Shown here: piece by piece, positions 21,349 to 32,930 of the stretch
Layout of the letters: each line of letters begins with the position of its first letter
Numbering within the stretch: the stretch's first letter is position 1
Source: Pampus argenteus
Taxonomy: Eukaryota; Chordata; Actinopteri; Scombriformes; Stromateidae
Direction: 5' to 3'
DNA length: 64,000 nucleotides
Assembly (NCBI GenBank): GCA_036937835.1
Contig: CM072875.1
Coordinates: 15,823,001-15,887,000, forward strand
The notes under the pieces: generated by a model
Database searches by the model: none
What the model was told of the DNA's origin: nothing
What the model saw: only the letters and a program-made list of their open reading frames with translations
Translations under genes and position numbers: made by a program

Positions 21349-24300
21349 CTGTGAGTGAAAACAAAAGCATTACATTTAGTGTGAACTTTGTATTTGTACT
21401 TAAATCTTTTCCTTTTAAATGTGTGACATTACTGACCTATATAACTCAGCAGTACAGGGAGGAAGATGAGACCGTGCGTGGCCCCCAGTAGCACGATGGC
21501 CAGGTACATCCTAAAGTAGAAGACCTGAAAGATCTGGGACTTGGCAAGCGCTAGAATCAGGATACCTCCGAATTTTGTTAATGTGATCCCACTGAATACC
21601 TGCAAAAAAAGGTTAACTTAATATTCAGACAGTAGTGAGGACCAAAGTGATTTCATGACAGATTCTTTATCATATATTAACAAGACTATTTTTGCTCTAA
21701 CTAAAAAAAAACTGCCTTTAGTGGATTTGGTGAGGACTTACAGAGCTTCCCATGTGAGCCAGGGCCTCCTCAGCCCGCTCCACTCTGTTCTTCTTCACAC
21801 TGATGGAAAAAGCTCGAACAATATGACTGCAGAACTCCACAGAAATACCACAGCTCTGCAACAGACAGACAGGAAACAACTCAACACCAGAAACATGAAA
21901 ATGTTGGGATGAAAGACAAAACTACTGAAGTTAGTCTTAGCTGGCTTGTGGTAAATATATAATGGGTAAAGTTAAGGAAACGTTGCATGTTACATTTTGC
22001 TAACGACATCATTTTCCTTGCGAAAATACTTGTGATATCTAGGGCCATGGTGACATTGCTAGAGCAGAGTCCATTAGGGTAAATTGCAGAAAGGGTCAAA
22101 TGACCAGACAGATTGTAAACAAAGCAGCAGTTTTAAAATGGCACAAAAAACCCCAAAAACAAACAAAAAACAGAGAACAGGATTTTGACATGTTCTTAAG
22201 CAAGCTTGAACGAATCAGTTTCAGATAATATGATGACGACATCCACCAATAAACCGATCTTTAACTTTTAGCAGCACACAGCTAAGATTCATTAGTCATA
22301 TAGCTAGCAACAGAACCTCAATGTGTCTTTAAGTCAGTTCTGCAAGTTCTGTAAGCCCCGCCCACTGTGTTAACAGCCCAATCAAATGCAAAGGATTTGA
22401 TTCAAATCCCTTTTGTAACTGTACACCGCTCTTTTCATTGTGAAATACGTCACAGTGCAGAAGCTAAAGAAACTAACTAACAAATTATGATTAGTTGAAA
22501 AGCAAATATGTATTTTCAGTTTCAAATAACTGGTTCGGATAATGGTAAAACGGCAGATTAAATGACAACTGTCATGTTTGCTCCCTGTTATTCTCCTGCT
22601 GTGGATCATTGTGCTTGTATGTATTGTGTGTTCCATGCTGCTTCTCACCATGACCAGGTTCACAAGTGATACCGCATTGAGGCTGATGTCCCACAGCCAC
22701 ATGACGCCGAACATGTTGACCAGAATCATGGCGATCGTGATGGTGACGGTAACAGCTGACCACAGCTCAAAGCCCAACAGCACTGACGACACCACAAATA
22801 TGGCCGCCAGGGACACACTCAAGTTCAGAGCCGTATCATACGCGATGGTCAGGTACTGCTCGTAAAACACATAGAAAACGCTGTAAAAGAAAAAGAAAAA
22901 AGTAAATATATTATTCATTAAGTTACAGAAAATTATCTGCTACCTCAGCTAGTCCTGCATTTTAAAAGGAGACTTACAAGCCAACTTAGTCTAACAATAA
23001 AAAAAGATGCAACAAATGTAATTTGTATCTGCAGACCATTTTTTTTTTTTTTAAATGTTGAGGTCAACCTTTGTATCTGAGGTTGTGATCTACATGACTT
23101 TTCTGTTATATGAGCTACATGGGACAGGAAGATAATTCAGTACTTAAGGTTAAACATCGGCTACATTTATAATGTTTTTCTTGCTGTGTGCTTATCTATG
23201 ACCTGCCAGGCCCCCTCTCACCCTCCCAGTATCCTTGAACATTGAGTTCAAAACAAGCAAACCTTTAGCTACAAGTATTTCAACATAGAAAACTTGCAAG
23301 AAAAGAGCAGGTGAAACTCATTAATGTCAAACAGAAGCTTTACAAAGACAACAGTGATAATGCTGTGATTTATACAGCAGATAAAGCAAAGTCTTGAGGT
23401 ACTTGAGGTACTATAGCAGGATTTACCTGTAGGCAAAAACTTTGTGGTTCATGGACTGACTGATATTGTTAGCCAGAGTTCGGGCCATTTTCAAAGCGTC
23501 TATGAAGTCTGGGGAGTCCTTCAGGATGGTGTGATATGTCATGAAGTAAGAGGCTCCGACCCCTGTTTTGTTGGCGTACAAGTCAACTGCTGTGGCGTAG
23601 GCTGCATGTCCGCTGGAGGAGCGAGAACAAAGAAGGACAAAATTATAAACCACAAAGGAACTGCTCTGAACATAGAAACAAAAGTTAAAGTATTTAATGG
23701 CATGACATGTTTTCAATAAAAAAACCCTCATTTTAACAGAGCTATAAAAATTACCCTTTTCCACACTTGACGTTGGGATTGTCTGACAGGAACATGGGTA
23801 GGAACTGCATGAAGTCATCTCCAACAGGCCTCTGCTTTCCTTCAGGGGTCATGGGTCGACAGTGAACACAGGATGTGTTCACCACTGAAAGACATATACA
23901 ATAAGATTTTAAAAAAAAATAATTCAAAGTTTTGAACAGAGCTGCAGAACTGTTAGCCAACAAAGCAGTGCAGGCATAATACAACAAATTTAGTCTGCAC
24001 GCATTTTTAAAACCGATGCCATGTGGTTTTAAAAGTGCATTTTACAGTTTTCTCATTTCCTCAAAATACACTGACCTTTGCTGAAATGTGACATTCAAGT
24101 CATTTTATGAACTAGGAATCTATTAATAATGGAATACTTTAGTTTCCTGCATTATTAACCTTATGATCCTGTTAAACCCGAGTTACTTTCAGTCGCTCAT
24201 AGTTATTACAACTTCAATGCCTATTATTAGTATTTAAGCTAGTGAAAATGACAATACATAATATTTACACAACAATTACATTAAAATTTAGTATGTAATA

Positions 24301-27300
24301 TGAAATATATAGATTTATAGTATTTAATATGAATACATGCATGGTAAACTGTTGAACTTAACAAATATTAGGGTCACAGGACAAGGCTTCAAAGTATGTT
24401 GACACTGGATAAAAAATTTACCCGAGGCATTGCAAAAGGCCCCAGTGTTGTTGTAGTATCGACAGCAGGAGGACTGAGGCTTCACCCAGTCAAAGTAGTC
24501 ATCCAGCCAGGAGGACGGCGTGAAGGCAACGGTTGTGCTAGAAGCAAAAGCAAAAAAAAAAAAAGTCATCACAGGTTATGGATTATAGTAACTTTAATTA
24601 TTTTATGATCTTTCTCTGAGCCAAACAGTAGAAAGTATGCTGCATGTTTAAAAATACGGCTTACAACTTACTAGTTACTGATGAGTGAGGCGGCATAAAC
24701 TTGCTGGACCAGGGAGTCGTTGTTGCAGCCCACCCCCCCACAGACAAGATTCTGGCCCTCCAGGCTACTGTAGTTGAGACCATCCTCTACCACAAAGTAC
24801 ACTGGAGCTCCAGTGTGGAGATACTCGCTTATGTTCCCGAAGTAATCCAACATGTAAGAGTCCTTGATGAAGAGACAAACTGTCAGAATAGACATGTACA
24901 TACCAGGGTATCATACGCCTCGTGTTGTTGTGTGTCAAAACACATGATAATTCACAGGAGTGAAAATCCCTCAAAGTAACTAAACCATTGAAAAGCATTT
25001 CTACATCTGATTAAGAAGCTCCAGTCCAAACAGTGTCTACTGGCAACCCATAAACACACACGATCATAACGGACAATGAGAAGACTTACATCAGGCATGG
25101 AGAGTTTCTGGTCCAGTCCAACCTCTACTTTATTCACCACAGCAATACTGAAGGAGAGTATTCCCACAAACACGGCCACCTAAACAAAGAGATGAAAAAA
25201 CCTTTATGAAAATGAAAAAATAATGATCATATAGTAAATAAACGCTTCATTGTACTCAATGAAAAACACGTCTCTCAACACAGAATAATACAAGAGAGAG
25301 ATAGCTGCCGTGGTGAACTCTCTAGTGGCAGATGTGTGTGGCAAAGTGTCAATGAGATACTTACTACAATCGGTCGGACCCACTCTTTGAGGATGAATGG
25401 AGCATAGAATTTCTTGAAAAAACGGAAAAGGAAGCCATCTGTTGTTGCTTCCTGACCTTCTGGCAGCTTCACACAGCAGATGATGTCAAGACGATTCCCC
25501 TTTTAAACACAACGGACAGACAACGCAGCATTTGATGAGTGAGCATATTCTATCAGGCCTAAGAAGACGTTTTTCACTCGAGTCACTGCACTGTTTAATT
25601 TCAACCAGCTAGTGCAGTGTTTGGTGGGATCTGTGCAGGATAAAACCGGAGCTCAAAGCTGTAGTCAGTGACCGTTTATAACCCCCCCCCCCCCCCCCGT
25701 GTCATCATGTATGTCACGTCTGATTTCCCCTCAGACTCACCTCCTGTCTTCTGGCGTCCAAACCGAGCAAGCTGACAAAGCAACTGATCTGCAACAGGAA
25801 ATCAATAAAAACAGCCAAGCCGGCAAACAGAGAAAAAGTCCTCACTGCAGGCATGTTGGACAGGGCTCCTGCAGAAGAATAAGTCAACAGTTTTATCAGC
25901 ATGTGACTCACTGGGAAACTATGGCACTTTATGAGGAAACGGTGTCGGTCTTGTAGACTAAAATGATTTTTCTAATTCAAGTTGGAATAATAGCATTAAG
26001 AATACATACTTAGTAGTTTAATTTACATTGTATGAGTACATATAACCGATTATATTTCATAAAATTTTACCCAGGAAGAAGGCCACTGTCTCAGAGAAGG
26101 AGGAGAGAAACATGCTGGGGGCTACATCTCCAAGAATACGACCAATCTGCTGGTGAATTTCTTCGTGAGGCATCCGCTCATCTCTCTGTTCACAAAGGGG
26201 GAAAAAAAAATCATGCTAAAATCATGTATCAAGTTAAAATAAGCAGCAAAACATTTTACAAATCAAACGAAATAAATACAAGCATCAATAATGAAGCTGT
26301 ACATAAGCATTAAACCACATGACAAATAACTGGGTGATAAAATACTATTTTAAATGGGCTGGAAGATATGAAGGTACCTGGTATGTTTGCACTATAATAA
26401 AGATGTTGTCCACTCCAACAGCCAACACCAGGAACGGAATGACCTCAATCACAATGAGGGTGAGCGGGATACCAGCATAGCTGAAGATCCCCAGTGAGGC
26501 ACCCACAGAACTCAGCACAATCAGGATACCTGCTATACCCAGAGAAATCTTAGAGTCCACCTGGGCAAGCAAAAAAGATAGCAGATCAGTCATGTTCCTT
26601 TAGCCGTTACATTTTACACTCAAATGGCAGGAAGTTGTCAAGCATGTTTTACAAGTTCTGTTAAATTAAAATCACTTGTCAAGAGGACTTCCACTGAGTA
26701 ACGTGAGAAATTATGAAAACAATGATGATACATGTCTCTTACCATTAATCTCCTGAAGCTGTGGATGTGACCCAGAGCCAGGGAGATGTAGATAAACATA
26801 ATAAGATAACTGATTAATATGGTTCTGATGTCACTGTGACTCCCTCTGTCAAGTTCATCTTCAATACTCCTCTCTGCATTAAAGGCTATGGTCAGGTTGG
26901 GGTTTTTGAAGTTTTTCATGAAGCGGATGAATCTGAAATGCACACACACCAAAAAAACAAAATAAATACAAAAAGAACAGTTCTTATGAGCAGTAACTTT
27001 TACTGGTGCTAGTTAAAAGAGCTCTGTGAATGAATTTTAGCCTCACTCTTTCTCCCATGCCAGAGCTTTGTCCAGCCTCATAGTGTTGTTCAGGTAGTTG
27101 TTGAGTGGAAAGGTGATTACTAGAGCAGTGGCATTGTTGTAGTTGGTGTCTGTAGTGTGAAAAAAAAACATTTTTTTTTAACAATTTTAACAAAAACTTG
27201 AACCAATGTCAGCATCAAACACAATAACAAACATTACGGACCTCGCAGTTAATTAAGATAAATGTCTTCAAAGAAGCATTGCTACCATGTAAGATTTAAT

Positions 27301-30300
27301 TGGCAGGGATTGTTATAGCAGCCTGTATTAATAGTGTTAAACAGCATGTAACTGTTGCATAAAAGTAAACAGTACAGTTGCTAACATAACGTTAGACATA
27401 CACAACCACAAAAGGTTAATGTCCAGGAGTTTAGAGACCAAAACAGTACAGGTTATTTCTCTTAGTGCAATAAAAAATAATCTAAAGACGTCGTAGATGA
27501 GCTATATAACCTCTGTAAATTAAAAACTATAGCCATTTATGTTTCTATGCAGTTCAGCAAATGTTTATCTAGCTCACCATCATAACCCCCAAGCGCCAGC
27601 CAAGGGAAGATAGGGCCTCCGAAAGTGCCGAGACAGGGATCATGGAGGAGAGTGGTGTCGTTGAGGGACGCTGGTGCACTTTAAGGCAAAAAAACAAAAC
27701 AAAAATGGAGTCAAAAGCCTATAAAAAATTCTCAGTCATTATTAGAACAACTGTCATTAACCATTATCTGAAATTTGTTGTAGTACAGTTAGGAACAACA
27801 GATATAGAAGCTAATTATGACAACAAATAAGGAAGTAGGACTGTGCTATTTTAAGACACTGAAAAACGCAGTCTGTTCTGTCTGGAGAACACAGATTCTA
27901 GTGAGCTGCAGATGTTTCAAACTGATTTAGTTTTTTGACTTCTTTCTCGACTGCCAGTAGATGTTTGCTGCCAACAAAAACATTAGGAGGAAACAATAAA
28001 TCTAAAGACTGCATGAATGACACAAATACAGCAAAAAAAAAAAAAAAAATCACCTGACACAGTAGAGGAAGTGGCTGTGAAAGTCAGCATAGACAAAGAA
28101 GTCATCACCAATGCTGTGATCCAGCACAGCATGGCTGTTCTGGAAATAGTTGAGGACACTCAAGATTGTGCAGTTGTTATTATACGGGGCCAATGGAGCC
28201 AAGCAAACATCCTTCAGAGTAATGTTTTCCCCCTCATGTGTGGCTACAAGGCCTTCAATGGCAAGCTGCAGATCTAGTACCTGGTTGGTTATGGTTGGAA
28301 AAAATGAGGAGAAAAAAAAAGAAAAGAAAGAAGAACCGATAAAGTTTCAGTTTCAGAAATGCACATGCTCTTCATGTCATATTTTTTTCTAATGTGTATC
28401 TCAACAGCTCATACACAAAACGCTCAGTGGCTCCAATAACAACAGGCTAATCAATATCACTCACAATCAATTTTCTCTGACTAAACCCACCTGATGCAGG
28501 ACATCTTTGTCAAGGATGGCTCCAAATGGGACATCCGATCCTCCGAAGTAGGGGGAGTACATGTAAGTGTTGTTGAGAGGAGTGGTTATAATGAGCTGTG
28601 CAGTTCTAAAGAAGGGTCCAAAGTGGCTGTCAAAGTAGTCCTTTTCCTCTCGTGCCTGGCTGTTGGGAGACGACCACAACTCAACAGGGTTGGTGGTAAT
28701 GCGCATATGGACCAGGCCCCCAGAGGAGGCTACCACCAGTATCAGACTTCCCAATATGACCAAAGAGGGATGCTGCACACAGAAGGAACCCCAGGAGGTA
28801 AAGAGAATCCGCAGCATATTCTCAAAGCGTTCGCCCAGCGTTTCACAGCAGGATGCATTTACTACGAAGAGAAAGAAACAAGAGAGTTAGTTTGTGTCAT
28901 GTGGCAATAATGAAAGATTGTTATTACACCTACAGTACAATGCAATTATTGGTATGAAAAGCTGTTTATTTAAATCATGCATGAATTACCTTGGTCAGGA
29001 CCATCATTGTTGAGAGACAGTGGGTTATTGCTGTCCAAAAAAGGGCCATACTCAGACATTATTGTCCTTTTCCTGTATGCACAACGAACCACACAAGCCA
29101 ATTAGACGTTCACTTCAAAAAGGCAAGCATCAGAACCAAAATATTAACGTCACAGGTGTATGATACGGATCCCAACAGATTACACGACAAACGAAAAGTC
29201 CTTTACCTGTAACACCAAGCTGCCAGCACAGCCCCAGTGAAGATAAGCAGGAAGGCTATGTATGAGATCCACATGATGACAGTCATGGCATCCATACCAA
29301 AGATTGTCCAGGGAGGGGGGATAGGAGGAGGGACAGGTTTGGGACCACAGGCCTTTGTACAGTCCTGACAGGAGCAGGGACCTGAGCCGTCCTCCAGGCC
29401 CTCTGTGCAGTCATACGTCTTGTTGTTCATGGGAGTGTAACCAGAAACCGGGACATCTAGAAAGAGCAAAACACAGCATGCTGGATTAATCATCTAAAGA
29501 GTAGATATTAACAAAGGCATTATTAGACTGTTAAAAATGATGTATTTAACTTAAAGAAAGAAAATATACCTGAGAATATCGGTATGATAGGAAAGGGAGT
29601 CTGTCCATTGTTAATATCGAACATGTACTGAATCCAGTTGGTAGCGTTGCAGTCCTTTGAATCCTTGCCACACAGCAGTGATAAGGCCTTCACGTTGCTA
29701 GACGGAGCCTGGACGTCCTTACAGGCATTGTACATGGCTGTAAAATACCAATTTGGTTATTTTATAGCAAAAATTCAATTAATGTATCCATTCACATGAC
29801 TTTTAGATACCAACAGAATTACCCAGCTAGCCAAATATGTTGCTTATTATTGTTTCTCTAAAAGAGACTGAGATTTGGGAAACCATGAAAAAAAAAGGTG
29901 TATTTTTTTTATTTAAAAGAAACATCTGGCTATTGCTGTGTGAACTCACCGTTGGTAAACGTCTGTCCAATGTAGTACTGCACCTCCAAAACATTGGACT
30001 CATTGAACTTGGTGCCATTCACAAACTGACTCTGGTGGGGGCTACATGTCAGCTCACAGAAGAGGTTCATCAGATTGAAGAAACAGGCAGGACACCTGTG
30101 CACAGATGCAGCGAGAGTCATACATACATCTGTTTCTAAACCATTATTTGGAACATGCAATGCCAAGGCTTTGTTAAGAGTTAGTTACAACATATAACTT
30201 TTGAGCACCACATGTACTTGAAGTTTTAGAAGAGAAGATACACCACTTTCTGTGTACAGACATTCAGAATATGAACGATAATGCTTCCAAGCATGTCATG

Positions 30301-32930
30301 CGCCTTATTAGTTAATGTTATAAACGCAGTGCATACCGAGAGAGGAACTGAAGGGGCAGTTGGAGACTCCCTTTGAGAGTGTGCAACTGGTCAACATTAC
30401 AGCAGAGACTTCGGTTTCCATAGTCATATCCAGGACAAAGTTCCTGCATGTAAGCACAACAGTGGTGACATCACTACGATAGACTTTTTTTTTTTTTTTT
30501 CGCAGTGCAATAAATAAAACACAGCTGGAAAGCAGAAATATGATGCAGACGTTTGTTCAGTAATAACTAGACATAAGTATCAAGATATGTACCGTGAGAA
30601 GGTCATAACCCTCAGCTGGTAGCGGGAGAGGAGGACCAGTGTATCTGCAGTTGTACTTTTTTCCGGGCACTTTTTCAGACTCGCCGCACTCACCGTACCA
30701 AACACAGTGCTGGGCCTCTACCTGATAGAGAGACAATAAAAACATAATGATCATTTGTGCAGTGTGTTTGCAAAGCAAATTTATTTAGCCTTTCAAAATA
30801 CAGCTCTATATATAGTCTGGTGAATCTTATGCAGCCTTTTCCTGATAGAAGTACTTTTTTTTTTAATCTTGTGAGGATGACAACAAGGTCATGGCAAAGA
30901 GACAGACAATCCAAACACACGTGGTTTAGTTTTGGTGACTCAAAAGGATCTTCTGACACCTGAAATCAGTCTGGTTTGAAAGTGCACCTTTTTACCTCGA
31001 GGTTTTATATTTGCAACGGTAAACCTCTGGTCATGTTTCATTTCCTGTATTTATAATATCTCGTGCTTTGGATATACGAAAATAAGAATTTCACTTCTGC
31101 AAAAATTGTTGAGTGAAAAGAAAAGAAGTAAAGACAGAGCAGAGCAGCCCTGAGTTTAGTCATATCGCGCAATGTTAACACGACTAACCTAACGTACACT
31201 GTGGTCAGATTGCTATAGTAACTGCAAACAACACTGAGACAGTTTTTGTTACAGTAACAATGACGTTTTTTTTGTGCACATGTAAGATAAAATACATTGA
31301 ACTATTTATTTTTCCTTTTTTTTTTTTAAGTGTTCAATACACTGTATTTCCTTATAGCTTCTGCAGTTCAACTTTTCCATTATCTGTCTATTCAGCATCA
31401 CAGTCCTCGTGTTTTTTTTTTTCTGTTGGAGTATGGAGTGACTTAAGGAAGTTAATTCACTTACTTTACAGACTGTTTTATGAGTAAGCCCAGTGTTACA
31501 CTGTGTAAGAGTTCAAGGACAGCATTCAATGGCATTATGTCCTCAGCTGCAGCTTCAGACTGAGACAGTACTGCAACTGTACCAGCTGTTTGTCCAAAGT
31601 AATTTGCAAGACTCACAACTCAGAGTACCAGATGCGTTTATATTTAATGAATAAGATACAAAACAAAAAGGTTTGTTTAAAGTGTTTCATAAACATGACA
31701 GAAACCTGTTGATCCACCCCACCCCCCCCAAAAAAAAAACAAGCACATACACTCCACTCTCCAAGTAATCAGTACTTTTTACTCATCCCACATCCTTGTT
31801 TTCTATGAAAGCTGACGACTTATCTCAAAGCATTAATGATTAGTCAGATTCAAATGTGACGTAGCATAGTTTCTCAGCTGTGCATATGACAAACAACAAA
31901 GTACAGACAATGCAGTCAAAAGAGCTGTGAGGCAACTGATGACAAGTGAGCATTTTTTCCCAATCTGATTAAATCAAGCCAAATGGATCAATTTCCTAAC
32001 ACACAGACCATCTTGTTTTGACATTTAATCTTCACTAAAATGACCCTCAATTGATGATGACATGTGGAAAATACAAAATAAATAATACAAAAGTTGGATT
32101 TTATATGTGTATTACATATTTGTGTCCATTATTTGTTAAATGTGATTTTTTTTTATTTTGGTCACTGAATATCATCAAAGTTTACTCCAAGGTGCTTTCC
32201 AGGAACTTACCAAGTTTTGCTTTTTCACTATGCAGTTTAATTGTTATATATTTGTATTGTATTACTTGTTTTTCCCTTTTCTAGTGGATTTTTTTTACCT
32301 CATAAACACTCAGCTTCCTTGTGGCAATGACACTCATAAAGTTAATTCACACCCTGAAACGAATACAAACCATCTCTGCTTTAAATATAACCTGTGAGTC
32401 AGTTACCAGTTTTGGTTTGGGAGAATCACAACATGAAGATGTAGTAACACATTTAGTTTAGCTTTTTTTCTAGTTAAAGTATGTAGGGGAGAGTTTGATC
32501 TGTCAGTTTGGTCTAATCGAAACTTCTTCTGACCCCAGCTTCGAGTCCAGGATACATCATGTACCAGAAATACTGTCCGTCTCTAAGAAATGTCAAAGCT
32601 AACGTCTTAAGTTATGCATTTCAGCTTATCGCTTACTTTAACGTTTCCAGCTCACATTAGCTTACTAGTTCGAGCCACTATTAATCAAATTACTGTCTAA
32701 GGCAATATTTAACCTGCGAAACAGCGGTCGCCTAAACGGCTAACCTGAGTCTTAGTTTCGCTAGCCGCCCCACAATAACATCACACTAGCAACGGCCGGC
32801 CGAGCTGAGTCATGTTTTAGTCACGAGAACACGGTCGTTAAATAACACTTACCCATCGAAAATGTCCTTCTGACAGGAGTATAATGAGGAAAAGTACACA
32901 TAGACTGCTCCTCTCTAATGAGAGCGCCAT
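21266..32930 (-). CDS. npc1: NPC1 intracellular cholesterol transporter 1 (complete)
   Basis: NPC1 is a 13-pass membrane protein of late endosomes and lysosomes. It receives cholesterol from NPC2 in its N-terminal pocket and exports it; loss in humans causes Niemann-Pick type C. All 25 coding exons join in frame to 1272 residues (human 1278). Visible in order: signal peptide; Cys-rich sterol-binding domain with the ligand residues corresponding to human Asn41 (KKYNCRY) and Gln79 (CCNVDQL); Pro-rich linker (CGPKPVPPPIPPPW); first membrane helix; NPC2-binding middle loop; sterol-sensing domain (VDSKISLGIAGILIV, GIPLTLIVIEVIPFLVLAVG); Cys-rich loop (PSSWLDDYFDWVKPQSSCCR); C-terminal membrane bundle; and a dileucine lysosomal sorting tail ending RERLLNY. 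Every intron is GT-AG and phases match the human gene. The start was chosen because MALSLERSSLCVLFLIILLS is a clean signal peptide and the upstream in-frame ATG lacks one. Confidence 0.97.
21437..21599 (-). CDS. npc1: NPC1 exon 24
   Basis: Last two membrane helices: VFSGITLTKFGGILILALAK, FYFRMYLAIVLLGATHGLIF, LPVLLSYI. Confidence 0.96.
21742..21855 (-). CDS. npc1: NPC1 exon 23
   Basis: 38 codons: SCGISVEFCSHIVRAFSISV and then RVERAEEALAHMGSS. Confidence 0.96.
22649..22880 (-). CDS. npc1: NPC1 exon 22
   Basis: Membrane bundle: SVFYVFYEQYLTIAYDTALN, LLGFELWSAVTVTITIAMIL, VNMFGVMWLWDISLNAVSLV. The aspartate in MWLWD replaces a glycine of the human protein. Confidence 0.95.
23427..23612 (-). 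CDS. npc1: NPC1 exon 21
   Basis: Reads GHAAYATAVDLYANKTGVGA, SYFMTYHTILKDSPDFIDAL and KMARTLANNISQSMNHKVFA. Leucine occupies the position of human Ile1061. The exon is a few residues shorter than human before the next membrane segment. Confidence 0.94.
23755..23884 (-). CDS. npc1: NPC1 exon 20
   Basis: Reads VVNTSCVHCRPMTPEGKQRP and then FMQFLPMFLSDNPNVKCGKG. Confidence 0.95.
24422..24537 (-). CDS. npc1: NPC1 exon 19
   Basis: Reads FTPSSWLDDYFDWVKPQSSC and then CRYYNNTGAFCNAS. The WVKPQSSCC block is invariant in NPC1 proteins. Confidence 0.95.
24672..24862 (-). CDS. npc1: NPC1 exon 18
   Basis: Reads DSYMLDYFGNISEYLHTGAP, VYFVVEDGLNYSSLEGQNLV and CGGVGCNNDSLVQQVY in the Cys-rich loop. Confidence 0.95.
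25090..25179 (-). CDS. npc1: NPC1 exon 17
   Basis: 30 codons: VAVFVGILSFSIAVVNKVEV and then GLDQKLSMPD. Start of the Cys-rich luminal loop. Confidence 0.95.
25365..25499 (-). CDS. npc1: NPC1 exon 16
   Basis: Cytosolic loop: GNRLDIICCVKLPEGQEATT and then FRFFKKFYAPFILKEWVRPI. The loop is less conserved before FRFF. Confidence 0.95.
25682..25698. repeat. C17 homopolymer in NPC1 intron 15
   Basis: Reads as 17 guanines on the NPC1 strand, about 40 bases after the exon 15 donor. Confidence 0.95.
25741..25868 (-). CDS. npc1: NPC1 exon 15
   Basis: Reads ALSNMPAVRTFSLFAGLAVF and then IDFLLQISCFVSLLGLDARR. A run of 17 guanines (on the gene strand) starts about 40 bases after its donor. Confidence 0.95.
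26071..26185 (-). CDS. npc1: NPC1 exon 14
   Basis: Reads RDERMPHEEIHQQIGRILGD and then VAPSMFLSSFSETVAFFLG, the central sterol-sensing helices. Confidence 0.95.
26378..26560 (-). CDS. npc1: NPC1 exon 13 (sterol-sensing domain)
   Basis: 61 codons: VDSKISLGIAGILIVLSSVG, then IPLTLIVIEVIPFLVLAVGV and DNIFIIVQTYQ. It keeps the proline corresponding to human Pro691. Confidence 0.96.
26743..26932 (-). CDS. npc1: NPC1 exon 12
   Basis: Reads FIRFMKNFKNPNLTIAFNAE, RSIEDELDRGSHSDIRTILI and TM3, SYLIMFIYISLALGHI, at the entrance to the sterol-sensing domain. Confidence 0.95.
27047..27149 (-). CDS. npc1: NPC1 exon 11
   Basis: Reads DTNYNNATALVITFPLNNYL and then NNTMRLDKALAWEK, ending in a split glutamate codon before gtgagg. 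Confidence 0.95.
27578..27678 (-). CDS. npc1: NPC1 exon 10
   Basis: Reads APASLNDTTLLHDPCLGTFG and then GPIFPWLALGGYD, including the sequon equivalent to human Asn524. Confidence 0.95.
28054..28280 (-). CDS. npc1: NPC1 exon 9
   Basis: Middle luminal domain: VLDLQLAIEGLVATHEGEN, NCTILSVLNYFQNSHAVLDH, FFVYADFHSHFLYCV. The last codon is split AG/T and gives serine where human NPC1 has Arg518. Confidence 0.95.
28491..28861 (-). CDS. npc1: NPC1 exon 8
   Basis: Encodes TM2 and the start of the middle luminal domain: LFTSWGSFCVQHPSLVILGS, RITTNPVELWSSPNSQAREE, DSHFGPFFRTAQLIITTPL. Ends ILDKDVLHQ in phase 0. Confidence 0.95.
28990..29072 (-). CDS. npc1: NPC1 exon 7
   Basis: Reads RKRTIMSEYGPFLDSNNPLS and then LNNDGPDQ. 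This is the variable cytosolic segment after TM1; length and phase match the human exon family, but the sequence is diverged. Confidence 0.9.
29207..29456 (-). CDS. npc1: NPC1 exon 6 (Pro-rich linker, TM1)
   Basis: Reads DVPVSGYTPMNNKTYDC, CSCQDCTKACGPKPVPPP and the first transmembrane helix MTVIMWISYIAFLLIFTGAV. Ends in a split arginine codon. Confidence 0.95.
29570..29737 (-). CDS. npc1: NPC1 exon 5
   Basis: Reads AMYNACKDVQAPSSNVKALS, LLCGKDSKDCNATNW and QTPFPIIPIFS. Cys positions of the N-terminal domain are kept. Confidence 0.95.
29950..30095 (-). CDS. npc1: NPC1 exon 4
   Basis: Reads CPACFFNLMNLFCELTCSPH and then QSQFVNGTKFNESNVLEVQY. Completes most of the sterol-binding domain. It is shorter than the human exon in the loop after QSQF. 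Confidence 0.95.
30337..30443 (-). CDS. npc1: NPC1 exon 3
   Basis: Reads ELCPGYDYGNRSLCCNVDQL and then HTLKGSLQLPLQFLS. It includes the pocket glutamine (human Gln79) and one N-glycosylation sequon (NRS). Confidence 0.95.
30593..30721 (-). CDS. npc1: NPC1 exon 2
   Basis: Reads VEAQHCVWYGECGESEK and then KKYNCRYTGPPLPLP. It contains the sterol-pocket asparagine (human Asn41). Confidence 0.95.
30722..32852 (-). other. npc1: NPC1 intron 1
   Basis: A 2.1-kb intron, the largest of NPC1 here. Its 5' end (about 32700-32850) is richer in G+C and CpG and may belong to the promoter-proximal region. No coding evidence in the rest. Confidence 0.75.
32853..32930 (-). CDS. npc1: NPC1 exon 1 (signal peptide)
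   Basis: 26 codons, MALSLERSSLCVLFLIILLS and six more residues ending in GHFRW, followed by donor gtaagt. A basic-hydrophobic signal peptide; cleavage probably falls just inside exon 2, before QHCVWYGECG. Confidence 0.92.

Noticed and set aside
22382..22918. 178-codon minus-strand open frame
   Set aside because: Only its central part (22649-22880) is coding; the flanks are intron read-through around NPC1 exon 22.
28494..28910. 138-codon plus-strand open frame
   Set aside because: It is the antisense shadow of NPC1 exon 8, whose minus-strand protein is clearly conserved.
32818..32830. CLEAR-like (TFEB) motif near the NPC1 promoter
   Set aside because: The sequence gtcacgag covers only one half of the palindromic CLEAR site GTCACGTGAC.
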